Below, one piece after another: positions 1-6,781 of a stretch of DNA of 8,055 nt. The position numbers and the translations under genes are program-made. Numbering within the stretch: the first letter of the stretch is position 1; each line of letters opens with the position of its first letter. A model generated the notes under the pieces. The model saw nothing but the letters and a program-made list of their open reading frames with translations. It was not told where the DNA came from and did not search any database. Source of the stretch: CAYSPO01 sp964432945 (lineage in GTDB: Bacteria; Bacillota; Clostridia; Tissierellales; Peptoniphilaceae); assembly GCA_964432945.1 (NCBI GenBank), contig CAYSPO010000047.1, positions 1-8,055 of the forward strand. Reading direction: 5' to 3'.

Positions 1-23
1 ACATCTAAAGCTAAAATTCTCAT
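1..23 (-). CDS. ruvX: RuvX/YqgF Holliday-junction resolvase-like protein, N-terminal fragment (cut by window edge)
   Basis: Only the first seven complete codons are visible, reading MRILALD with the first two bases of an eighth. This fits the start of the RuvX/YqgF family (typically MR-x-LGLDxG), where the Asp is a catalytic residue of the RNase H-like fold; family members act in pre-16S rRNA maturation and/or Holliday-junction processing. The ATG shares one base with the TAA stop of the aldo/keto reductase (TAATG). A good Shine-Dalgarno, AAGGTGG, lies at 34-28 inside the last codons of that gene, so translation is probably coupled. Position also supports the call, because ruvX commonly follows alaS and ireB in Firmicutes. 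The fragment is too short for certainty; the assignment rests mainly on synteny plus the N-terminal motif. Confidence 0.72.
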
Positions 24-967
24 TAAACCACCTTAATACAGAAGTCTGGGCAGTATCTAGCACAATAACCACATAAAATACATTTGTCTGTTGGCACAGC
101 TTTACCATCAATTAGGATTATACCTGAATGCTTGCATACATCCACACATTTCCCACAGCCAATACAGTAGTCAGCAACTAAAAGTTTTCTTTTCTTATCT
201 CTTAATTTTCCAAGCATAGCTTTAGGATACTTGCCTGTCTCTATAAGAGCTATATTACAATCAACTTCTTCTTTAGACTGCATACCTACTGCAACAGAAT
301 CGACGCCAATTTGCCTAATAAATTGAAAGGCTTCTTCTATGTCTGGTATCAGATGACCTCCAGCTAAAATTTTCATTGCATATACGCCTTTTTCACGTAA
401 TCTCGCCTTATTTATTTCCGCCAGCATTTGATCTCTTGTTCCATCAAGTATTCCAATGCCCTTGTAATTTATCATAGGGTGAATAACATCTAAAAAGTCA
501 TACTGGTTAAAACCACTTACTCCTGCAATTTTATGCGTAGAAATCCCCAGTGCCCTTATTACTCCCGCTTCTTTTCTTTCTCTAAAATAATCTAAGGCCT
601 CCATATGGCCTCTGATAGTATGAATACTCTCCTGCTCATGAAGCAAAAACAAATCTATATAGTCTGTATTCAAGCCCTTTAAAGCATTATTTAAGCTATC
701 CTCAGCAGTTTTCCTATCGTAGGCATAAGATTTAGTGGCTATTACGTAGTTTTCTCTACCAATTATATCCATAGCTGCCTTAATATATGTGTAATTATCA
801 TAAAGTTCTGCCGTATCTATAAAATTTATTCCTCTTTCATAAGCATAAGAAATAAGCTCAGCTCCTTCTCTTACACTAAGATTCCCTTGAGAGGGAATCA
901 TAGTTAAGGAGCCAAAGCATATTTGTGAAACTTTTATATCAGTACCTTTTAAATAATTATATTTCAT
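23..967 (-). CDS. Aldo/keto reductase with C-terminal 2x[4Fe-4S] ferredoxin domain
   Basis: A 314-residue cytoplasmic oxidoreductase. Residues 1 to about 255 form an aldo/keto reductase (TIM-barrel) domain in which the usual catalytic tetrad is visible: Asp51 and Tyr56 (FIDTAELYDNY), Lys79 (ATKS) and His110 (LFLLHEQ). The C-terminal 50 residues carry two classical CxxCxxCxxxC cluster motifs, Cys268/271/274/278 and Cys296/299/302/306, the second followed by Pro as in bacterial ferredoxins. This fused architecture is well known in anaerobes; the substrate is generally unknown and cannot be read from the sequence. The fusion suggests that electrons pass between clusters and the barrel active site. 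The gene overlaps ireB upstream and ruvX downstream by one base each (TAATG). Its SD, AGGAAAG at 976-970, lies inside the end of ireB. It appears intact. Confidence 0.93.
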   Translation of the reverse strand: MKYNYLKGTDIKVSQICFGSLTMIPSQGNLSVREGAELISYAYERGINFIDTAELYDNYTYIKAAMDIIGRENYVIATKSYAYDRKTAEDSLNNALKGLNTDYIDLFLLHEQESIHTIRGHMEALDYFRERKEAGVIRALGISTHKIAGVSGFNQYDFLDVIHPMINYKGIGILDGTRDQMLAEINKARLREKGVYAMKILAGGHLIPDIEEAFQFIRQIGVDSVAVGMQSKEEVDCNIALIETGKYPKAMLGKLRDKKRKLLVADYCIGCGKCVDVCKHSGIILIDGKAVPTDKCILCGYCARYCPDFCIKVV

Positions 968-1233
968 TACTTTCCTATTTTATTAGCAAGATAATAACTA
1001 AGTATTTCTTCTAATAAGTCGTCTCTTTCAATTTGTCTAATTTTACTTCTAGCATTGTCGTGGCTAGTAATATAGGTAGGATCACCAGATAAGATATAGC
1101 CAATAATTTGATTCTTCGGGTCATAGCCCTTCTTGTCCAGTGCAATATATACAGAGTCTAAAATTTCAGCTATAGTAGATTCTTTTTCCTTAGGCATTTC
1201 AAATTTCATGGTCTCATTAAATCTTTCGTCCAT
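967..1233 (-). CDS. ireB: IreB family regulatory phosphoprotein (UPF0297/YrzL)
   Basis: An 88-residue cytoplasmic protein of the IreB/UPF0297 family. The family signature is visible in KGYDPKNQIIGYILSGDP (residues 35-52) followed by YITSHDNARSKIRQIERDDL. In Enterococcus faecalis IreB is a substrate of the PASTA Ser/Thr kinase IreK and affects cephalosporin resistance; phosphorylated threonines lie in its N-terminal tail. Here the NETMKF segment places Thr8 where one such threonine is expected; it is the only Thr in the first 19 residues. SD AGGTGA at 1246-1241 lies 7 bases before the ATG. The gene starts 33 bp after alaS and its stop overlaps the following ATG by one base. The alaS-ireB-ruvX order is conserved in Firmicutes. 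No IreK homologue is present in the window, so kinase partnership is inferred from the family only. Confidence 0.93.
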   Translation of the reverse strand: MDERFNETMKFEMPKEKESTIAEILDSVYIALDKKGYDPKNQIIGYILSGDPTYITSHDNARSKIRQIERDDLLEEILSYYLANKIGK

Positions 1234-1266
1234 CTTATCTTCACCTTTCCTATCTCTTGTTCGTTA

Positions 1267-3897
1267 TTATTTTATACCCTCTTCTATCAACTTTTTAACA
1301 TTTTTAAGGGCAATTTCTACCTTATCTAAATCTTTACCACCTGCTGTAGCAAAGTCTGGCCTTCCACCACCATTACCGCCTGTTATTTGAGCAGTCGCTC
1401 TTACTAGATTTCCTGCATTGAAACCTTCTTTAATTAAATCTTTAGAGACAGTAGCAACAAATGTTAATTTATCTTCTTGAACATTTGCTAATACAACTAT
1501 TGCTTTTCCTAACTTATCTCTAAATTGGTCTGCAAGCTTTCTCAAAGTATCCATATCCATATTATCATATTTGTAAGTTAGATAGTTAATATCCCCGATA
1601 GTCTTCTTGTTTTCAATAGCATCTTCAACAGAAGATGATCTCATATTAGCTTTTATTGTTTCTATTTCTTTATCTTTTTCTTTTAATTCTTTAACAATAT
1701 TTTGACTACGATTTAAAAGATTATTGGACTTAGTATTTAAGTTATAAGCAACTTGTTCTCTTTCATCTATAAGTCCAATTAAATAATCATAAACACTTAA
1801 GCCGGAAATAGCTTCAATTCTTCTTACTCCTGCAGAAACTCCAGTTTCAGAAAGAATTTTAAACATTTGGATTTCACTAGTTGAGTCTATATGAGTTCCC
1901 CCGCAAAGCTCCATAGAGTAATCTCCCATACATACAACTCTTACAATATCCTTATATTTATCTTCAAATAAACCAATTGCACCTATTTTCGTAGCTTCTT
2001 GAAGCTGCATCTCAGTTTTAGTAACCTTGAGGTTTTTCGCAATTAATTTATTTACTTTTCTTTCGATTAATTCTAAGTCTTCATCACTAATAGCTTCAAA
2101 GTGAGTAAAGTCAAATCTAAATCTATCATCAGATACATAAGAACCTGCTTGGTCAATATGATCTCCTAATACTTCTTTTAAAACTTGATTTAGTAAGTGT
2201 GTAGCTGAGTGGTTTTTCATCACTGCTCTTCTAATTTCTTCATCAACTTCAAGTACAACTGGATCTCCCGTTTCAAATACTCCTTCAGAAACATCAATAA
2301 AGTGGAAATAAGTTTCATTTGCATTTTTTTGTGTATTTACTACTTTAGCCTTTGCATTTATCGAAGATACAACACCTACATCTCCAATTTGCCCTCCACC
2401 TTCACCATAGAAAGGAGTTTTATCAACTATTAAAATTCCTGATTCGCCATCTTTTATTTCTTCTACTTTTTCACCATCAACATAAATTTCTAAAATTTTT
2501 GCTTGATCAGTTAGGTCATTATATCCAGTAAATTCAGTTTTTGGAGCTTCAGTTTCAACTAAATGTGATTTATGAAAACCTCCATCAACTTCTCTAGATT
2601 CCCTAGATCTAATTTTTTGCTCTTCCATCATTTGATTAAATTCTTCTTCATCAACATCCATATCTTTTTCATGAGCAATTTCTTTCGTTAAATCAAAAGG
2701 AAAACCAAAAGTATCATATAATTTAAAAGCTTCATTTCCAGGAATTACCTTATCATTTTTTTCTTTATGAAAGGCGATTAAATCCTCTAGTCTAGCAAGC
2801 CCAGCATCAATTGTTTTTCCGAACTGTTCTTCTTCACTTGTTATGATTTTAAAAATTCTTTCTTTATTAGCTTCCAGTTCAGGATAACTATCTCCATAAC
2901 TATCCATTACAGCTTGAGAAACTTTGGTTAAGAAGTTTCCTTCTATTCCTAATAAAATTCCATGTCTTATGGCTCTTCTAATAAGTCTTCTAAGTACATA
3001 GCCTCTACCTTCATTACTAGGCACAACACCATCCATAGCTAAAAAAGTAAGTGATCTTGCATGATCTGAAATAATTCTAAAAGATATGTCTTTTTCTGAA
3101 TTTTCGTTATATTTTATTCCTGATAGTTCTTCAACTTTGTTTATAATATTTCTAACTATATCAACTTCAAATATATTATCTACTTCTTCTACAATCATAG
3201 CAAGTCTTTCTAGGCCCATTCCTGCATCTATATTTGGATGCTCAACATCATGATAGTTCCCTTCTTCATCTTTGATGTATTGTGAGAAGACTAGATTCCA
3301 AACTTCCATATATCTATCACAGTCACATCCAGGTTTGCAATCTGGACAACCACATCCGTACTTTTCTCCACGATCTATATGAATTTCAGAGCAAGGGCCA
3401 CTAGGTCCGACTTCTAATTCCCAGAAATTATCTTCTTTTCCTAACCTTACTATTCTTTCTTCCGGAATACCTATTTTATCTTTCCAAATATTATAAGCTT
3501 CATCATCATCTTGGTAAACTGTAACCCAAATAACATCTTTGTTGATTTGTATTCTTTCAGTGAAAAATTCCCAAGCCCATGTAATAGCTTCTTCTTTGAA
3601 ATAATCTCCAAAGGAAAAGTTACCAAGCATCTCAAAGAAAGTACCATGTCTATCAGTTTTACCAACATTTTCAAGATCTTGTGTTCTAATACATCTTTGT
3701 GATGATGCTGCTCTATTTCCAGGCATTTTTGCATCGCCAGTAAAATAAGGTTTAAGAGGTACCATACCCGCATTTATTAAAAGTAAGCTAGGGTCATCTT
3801 GAGGTATTAAAGAAAAACTATCTATAATAGTATGATTCTTTTCTCTAAAAAAATCTAAGAATATAGCCCTTAGCTCGTTCATTCCAACTTTAATCAT
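1267..3897 (-). CDS. alaS: Alanine--tRNA ligase
   Basis: Full-length alanyl-tRNA synthetase, 876 residues from the chosen start; it attaches Ala to tRNA-Ala and edits Ser/Gly mischarging. The class II catalytic core shows motif 2 around RHGTFFEMLGNFSFGDYF (83-100) and motif 3 GMGLERL (226-232). The editing domain has the zinc-binding HSATH (His563, His567) and CGGTH (Cys665, His669), almost the Escherichia coli positions. A coiled-coil-like stretch follows near 735-790, then the C-Ala domain with a glycine-rich GGNGGGRPDF near 840. A five-cysteine patch, Cys182/184/187/191/193, sits in the catalytic domain. The start is ATG at 3897 because GGAGGA lies just upstream and the protein then begins like family members (MIKVGMNELR). 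An in-frame TTG at 3921 would place the SD inside the coding region and overlap the preceding gene. Only 10 bp separate it from the preceding gene, so it is presumably cotranscribed; there is no room for a T-box leader. Confidence 0.98.
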   Translation of the reverse strand: MIKVGMNELRAIFLDFFREKNHTIIDSFSLIPQDDPSLLLINAGMVPLKPYFTGDAKMPGNRAASSQRCIRTQDLENVGKTDRHGTFFEMLGNFSFGDYFKEEAITWAWEFFTERIQINKDVIWVTVYQDDDEAYNIWKDKIGIPEERIVRLGKEDNFWELEVGPSGPCSEIHIDRGEKYGCGCPDCKPGCDCDRYMEVWNLVFSQYIKDEEGNYHDVEHPNIDAGMGLERLAMIVEEVDNIFEVDIVRNIINKVEELSGIKYNENSEKDISFRIISDHARSLTFLAMDGVVPSNEGRGYVLRRLIRRAIRHGILLGIEGNFLTKVSQAVMDSYGDSYPELEANKERIFKIITSEEEQFGKTIDAGLARLEDLIAFHKEKNDKVIPGNEAFKLYDTFGFPFDLTKEIAHEKDMDVDEEEFNQMMEEQKIRSRESREVDGGFHKSHLVETEAPKTEFTGYNDLTDQAKILEIYVDGEKVEEIKDGESGILIVDKTPFYGEGGGQIGDVGVVSSINAKAKVVNTQKNANETYFHFIDVSEGVFETGDPVVLEVDEEIRRAVMKNHSATHLLNQVLKEVLGDHIDQAGSYVSDDRFRFDFTHFEAISDEDLELIERKVNKLIAKNLKVTKTEMQLQEATKIGAIGLFEDKYKDIVRVVCMGDYSMELCGGTHIDSTSEIQMFKILSETGVSAGVRRIEAISGLSVYDYLIGLIDEREQVAYNLNTKSNNLLNRSQNIVKELKEKDKEIETIKANMRSSSVEDAIENKKTIGDINYLTYKYDNMDMDTLRKLADQFRDKLGKAIVVLANVQEDKLTFVATVSKDLIKEGFNAGNLVRATAQITGGNGGGRPDFATAGGKDLDKVEIALKNVKKLIEEGIK

Positions 3898-3900
3898 AAA

Positions 3901-3906
3901 TCCTCC
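3901..3906 (-). promoter_or_regulatory. Ribosome binding site deciding the alaS start
   Basis: GGAGGA on the minus strand begins one base after the TAA stop of the membrane-protein gene and ends three bases before ATG 3897. Spacing is short but the match to the anti-SD is strong. It favours ATG 3897 over the upstream in-frame TTG at 3921. Confidence 0.8.
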
Positions 3907-3907
3907 A

Positions 3908-5119
3908 TTATTTATTTGCAATTTTCTTCCATAAAACCTTAAGCTCAGGTTCTAAGTGTTCAAGAATTATCTTAGTAGCCAATACTATTGGTAAAAAGAA
4001 AATCATACCTAAAACTCCACCAATACTCGCTCCAATTAAAATACAGAAAAGTATAATTATTGGATGGAGTCCTACTGAATCACTTAAGATTTTTGGTCCT
4101 AATACATTATTTTCTAACCATTGTAAAAGTAGAAAAGATACTGCCATTATAACCCCTTTAACAGGACTATCTATCCACGCTAAGATAAACGCTGGAATAA
4201 ACCCTAAGAAAGGACCAATATAGGGAATTATATCTGCAACTGCAGTAATTATCCCTATAACAAGAGCAAACTCAATTCCTAGTATAAACATCACAATAGT
4301 TGTCCCAACTCCTACAAAAGCTGCCATAATAAGCCTGCCTCTAATAAAGTCAGACATAGCTGCATTCAAATCACTTGTTAAATCTAAAAATCTCTGTCCT
4401 CTATACTTGGTAATCCAATTTGTTATTCTATTTACTAATTTTTCTCTATCGTATATTAGGTAAAAAGATACAACTGGAACAATTGCAATTATTACAAACT
4501 TAGACACAATCCCAGGAATTTTATCAGTCATTCCAGATAAAAATTCAAAGAATGATTTTTGAATTCCGCCAACTAAAGTTTTAGCTATTGTATCTAATTC
4601 ATCTTGAATTACTCTTAAAAAGCCATTTTCTTGACCTCTACTAAGATTGTCTATAAATGAATTTATAAACTCAGTTGCTCCATTTAATAATGAAGGTAAA
4701 GAGCTTATAAATTTTGAAAATTCTTTACCTATAATAGGTAAAACTATTCCTAATAATATACCAAAGAAAGCTACTATTAATAAATAAACAATAGCGATAG
4801 CCCACCCTCTCGATATATCTTTATCTTCTAATTTATCTTCAAAAAATTTAACTAAAGGAACTATCAAATATGAAAATATAATAGAAGCAATCATTATACC
4901 CATGAGCTTTCCAATTATTGGAAAATTTGTCCATAAAATATAAATAATAGCAAGTAAAAATAAAATCAATAAAGCTCTCTGAATTCTAGATTTTGTTACA
5001 TTTAATTTTGAATCATTGCTTATATATCTGTTCCCAATATTTATTAAGTAGTAAATGGACAGGAAAATGAAAATCATTATTCCAACTTTAATAACATTTT
5101 CTATCGTTATAAAACCCAT
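3908..5119 (-). CDS. AI-2E family transporter (PerM/YrrI-like polytopic membrane protein)
   Basis: A 403-residue integral membrane protein of the AI-2E/UPF0118 (PerM) family. Hydrophobic segments lie near residues 8-27, 48-64, 68-92, 104-130, 204-224, 263-293, 300-314 and 322-382 (several spans). Family signatures are visible: FYLIYDRE (219-226), FIRGRL (258-263), DIIPYIGPFLGFIPA (296-310) and NNVLGPKILSDSVGLHP (337-353). A polar, probably extracytoplasmic or amphipathic, region spans about 131-203. The family name comes from one member implicated in autoinducer-2 export; other members are linked to Na+/H+ antiport or have no known role, so substrate should not be inferred. Bacillus subtilis also has a family member (yrrI) directly ahead of alaS, so the position is conserved. 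SD AGGTGA lies 7 bases before the ATG, and a strong promoter lies just upstream. Confidence 0.93.
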   Translation of the reverse strand: MGFITIENVIKVGIMIFIFLSIYYLINIGNRYISNDSKLNVTKSRIQRALLILFLLAIIYILWTNFPIIGKLMGIMIASIIFSYLIVPLVKFFEDKLEDKDISRGWAIAIVYLLIVAFFGILLGIVLPIIGKEFSKFISSLPSLLNGATEFINSFIDNLSRGQENGFLRVIQDELDTIAKTLVGGIQKSFFEFLSGMTDKIPGIVSKFVIIAIVPVVSFYLIYDREKLVNRITNWITKYRGQRFLDLTSDLNAAMSDFIRGRLIMAAFVGVGTTIVMFILGIEFALVIGIITAVADIIPYIGPFLGFIPAFILAWIDSPVKGVIMAVSFLLLQWLENNVLGPKILSDSVGLHPIIILFCILIGASIGGVLGMIFFLPIVLATKIILEHLEPELKVLWKKIANK

Positions 5120-5147
5120 AAATTTTCACCTACTTTAATGTATTATA

Positions 5148-5175
5148 ATTATATCATTTATCAATTAAATATCAA
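5148..5175 (-). promoter_or_regulatory. Sigma-A-type promoter for the membrane protein-alaS-ireB-AKR-ruvX unit
   Basis: On the minus strand, -35 TTGATA (5175-5170) is followed after 16 bases by a perfect -10 TATAAT (5153-5148). The -10 is preceded by TG one base away, giving an extended -10. Transcription would begin near 5141, leaving a leader of only about 20 bases before ATG 5119. No terminator is visible between the desulfurase stop (5190) and this promoter, so read-through from the iscR unit is also possible. Confidence 0.72.
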
Positions 5176-5189
5176 AATTATCAATTACT

Positions 5190-6299
5190 TTATTTTCGTA
5201 TTTTCTCAACTATTCTTTCTAATTCGTTAATAAATATATCAACCTCTTTTTTTTGGTTAAAATAATCTAAAGAAACTCTTATAGAGCCGTTAATGTAGTC
5301 TTGATTAATTCCCATAGATGAAAGTACATGTGATTTTTCAATTGCACCTGCTGTGCAAGCAGAACCTGCAGATACACAAATTCCTTTTAAATCAAGCATC
5401 ATCAATAGCATAGATGAGTCAACAGCTTTTATAGAAAAATTTGAGATATTTGGTAACCTATTAGCATCGAAGCTATTAATTTTAATATCAGTAATTCTTT
5501 CTAATAAAGAGTTTTCTAAATAATCTCTTAGTTTCTTAATTTCTTTGTTTTTATCTAAGTTACTTAAGGAAAGCTCCATAGCTTTTGAAAAGCCAATTAT
5601 TCCAGCAAGATTTTCTGTGCCAGCCCTATAATTATTTTCTTGCTTTCCTCCATCTATTAACTTTTTTAAGCTAATAGTATTCTTTTTATAAAGTAGTCCT
5701 ATTCCTTTAGGGCCATGAATTTTATGTCCTGAAAAACTCATAAAATCAACGTCTAGTTTAGATAAATCAATATCCAATTTTCCTAAAGCTTGAACTGCAT
5801 CTAAATGAATAAGCGACTTGTTTTTTCTTGAAATCTCTATAATTTTTGATATATCTTGAATTACACCTGTTTCATTATTAGCATAAATAATGGAAACAAG
5901 ATATTTTTCATCTCTTATAAGATCATCAAGCATTTTTAAATCTAACAAACCATTAGAATCAACTTCAAGATAACTTACAGGCCTCCCTAATTTTTCTACT
6001 GATGAGCAAGCATTAAGACTTGCCTTGTGATCTATTTTGCTTGTAACTACAGGTAAATCTAGGCCTTTAATTACCCAATTAATGGATTCAGTTGCACCTG
6101 ATGTAAAGAAAATTTCATCATTTTTACAATTAAGTAAAGAAGCAATCTCATTTCTGGCATTCTCAAGCTCAGCCTTTGCTTTGGCTCCAAGAGAATGAAC
6201 AGAAGATGGATTGCCATATAAGTTTCTATTCACTTTATTGATAAGTTCTATTACCTCATCAAATGGTTTAGTTGTAGCTGCATTATCAAAATAAATCAT
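5190..6299 (-). CDS. iscS: Cysteine desulfurase (NifS/IscS group I)
   Basis: A 369-residue cytoplasmic PLP enzyme that converts cysteine to alanine and carries the sulfur as a persulfide for Fe-S cluster and thio-cofactor synthesis. Visible features: YFDNAATT at the N terminus; SGATES (67-72); His91, expected to stack on PLP; NNETG (141-145); Asp167 and Gln170 of HLDAVQ; PLP-Schiff-base Lys193 in SGHKIHGPKG; RAGTEN (225-230); and catalytic Cys315 in the flexible loop SAGSACTAG. The loop form places it in group I (NifS/IscS) rather than SufS. Its ATG shares a base with the iscR stop (TAATG), and the upstream SD is weak, so translational coupling with iscR is likely. No scaffold (iscU/nifU) or mnmA follows; the next gene is a membrane protein. 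Both Fe-S assembly and tRNA thiolation remain possible roles. Confidence 0.96.
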   Translation of the reverse strand: MIYFDNAATTKPFDEVIELINKVNRNLYGNPSSVHSLGAKAKAELENARNEIASLLNCKNDEIFFTSGATESINWVIKGLDLPVVTSKIDHKASLNACSSVEKLGRPVSYLEVDSNGLLDLKMLDDLIRDEKYLVSIIYANNETGVIQDISKIIEISRKNKSLIHLDAVQALGKLDIDLSKLDVDFMSFSGHKIHGPKGIGLLYKKNTISLKKLIDGGKQENNYRAGTENLAGIIGFSKAMELSLSNLDKNKEIKKLRDYLENSLLERITDIKINSFDANRLPNISNFSIKAVDSSMLLMMLDLKGICVSAGSACTAGAIEKSHVLSSMGINQDYINGSIRVSLDYFNQKKEVDIFINELERIVEKIRK

Positions 6300-6727
6300 T
6301 ATTTTCCAGCCAATTCATGTTCTAAGTTATGTTCATTTAATAGGTCTTGAAGGGTATAGGCTTCTAAGGCCTCATTAATCGCTAAGTCTATCTTCCTCCA
6401 TAAAAATCTATTAGCACAATCTGCTGTATGATTACATTCTGTATTATCTGAACATAGAGCTGTTGCAGTTCCATCTTCTAGACAATCTAACAAATCTAAG
6501 ATTTTGATTTCAGAAGCTGGCATACATAAAAAATATCCCCCATGAGCTCCTCTAACAGATTCTACGAAGTTATTTTTCTTTAATTTTCTCATTAATTGTT
6601 CTAAATACGCTTCAGGAAGATTCAATTCATCAGCCATAGTAGTAAGAGCAATAGGGTTTTCTCCTGGATTATTAGCTAAATAGCACATCATGTGCATTCC
6701 ATATCTTCCCTTAGTTGAAATTTTCAT
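6299..6727 (-). CDS. iscR: Rrf2 family Fe-S-responsive transcriptional regulator, IscR type
   Basis: A 142-residue DNA-binding regulator. The N-terminal winged helix (residues 1 to about 67) carries Rrf2 hallmarks: MKISTKGRYGMHMM, the recognition region PEAYLEQLMRKLKK (38-51, with Glu43 as in Escherichia coli IscR) and the wing VRGAHGGY. The C-terminal half has Cys92, Cys98 and Cys104 spaced CxxxxxCxxxxxC exactly as the cluster-binding cysteines of E. coli IscR, so it most likely binds a [2Fe-2S] cluster. The fourth ligand of the E. coli protein, His107, is Arg here; His100 is nearby. It is therefore IscR-like rather than a cysteine-poor CymR. An excellent SD precedes the ATG. The promoter carries a candidate IscR operator, suggesting autoregulation, and the stop overlaps the desulfurase start. 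Confidence 0.94.
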   Translation of the reverse strand: MKISTKGRYGMHMMCYLANNPGENPIALTTMADELNLPEAYLEQLMRKLKKNNFVESVRGAHGGYFLCMPASEIKILDLLDCLEDGTATALCSDNTECNHTADCANRFLWRKIDLAINEALEAYTLQDLLNEHNLEHELAGK

Positions 6728-6730
6728 ATT

Positions 6731-6740
6731 TCACCCTCCT
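6731..6740 (-). promoter_or_regulatory. Strong ribosome binding site of iscR
   Basis: AGGAGGGTGA on the minus strand ends three bases before ATG 6727. It is an extended anti-SD match and the strongest in the window, so the regulator is translated efficiently whenever the unit is transcribed. Confidence 0.8.
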
Positions 6741-6752
6741 ATTAGTATATAG

Positions 6753-6781
6753 ATTATATTATATCCGACTAAATACGTCAA
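6753..6781 (-). promoter_or_regulatory. Sigma-A-type promoter of iscR-iscS
   Basis: On the minus strand, -35 TTGACG (6781-6776) is followed by a 17-base spacer and a perfect -10 TATAAT (6758-6753). A second TATAAT overlaps immediately upstream (6763-6758) but would give a 12-base spacer. Predicted transcription start is near 6746, leaving about 19 bases of leader before the ATG. The spacer contains the candidate IscR operator. Confidence 0.8.

Noticed and set aside
1133..1390. Plus-strand open frame of 85 codons
   Set aside because: It lies antisense across the ireB/alaS junction, has no SD, and its content reflects the complement of the real genes.
2209..2433. Plus-strand open frame of 74 codons inside alaS
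   Set aside because: It is fully antisense to the conserved AlaRS editing domain, with no domain signature or translation signal.
3471..3773. Minus-strand open frame of 100 codons inside alaS, and a 63-codon plus-strand frame at 3511-3702
   Set aside because: Both overlap the conserved AlaRS catalytic core in other frames and look like composition shadows.
3898..3921. Upstream TTG start for alaS adding eight residues
   Set aside because: The extension would translate the alaS SD itself and overlap the membrane-protein gene; family N termini match the ATG at 3897.
3908..5119. Quorum-sensing (AI-2) exporter role suggested by the family name
   Set aside because: No luxS or AI-2 processing genes are present, and the family label does not establish substrate; its context is housekeeping.
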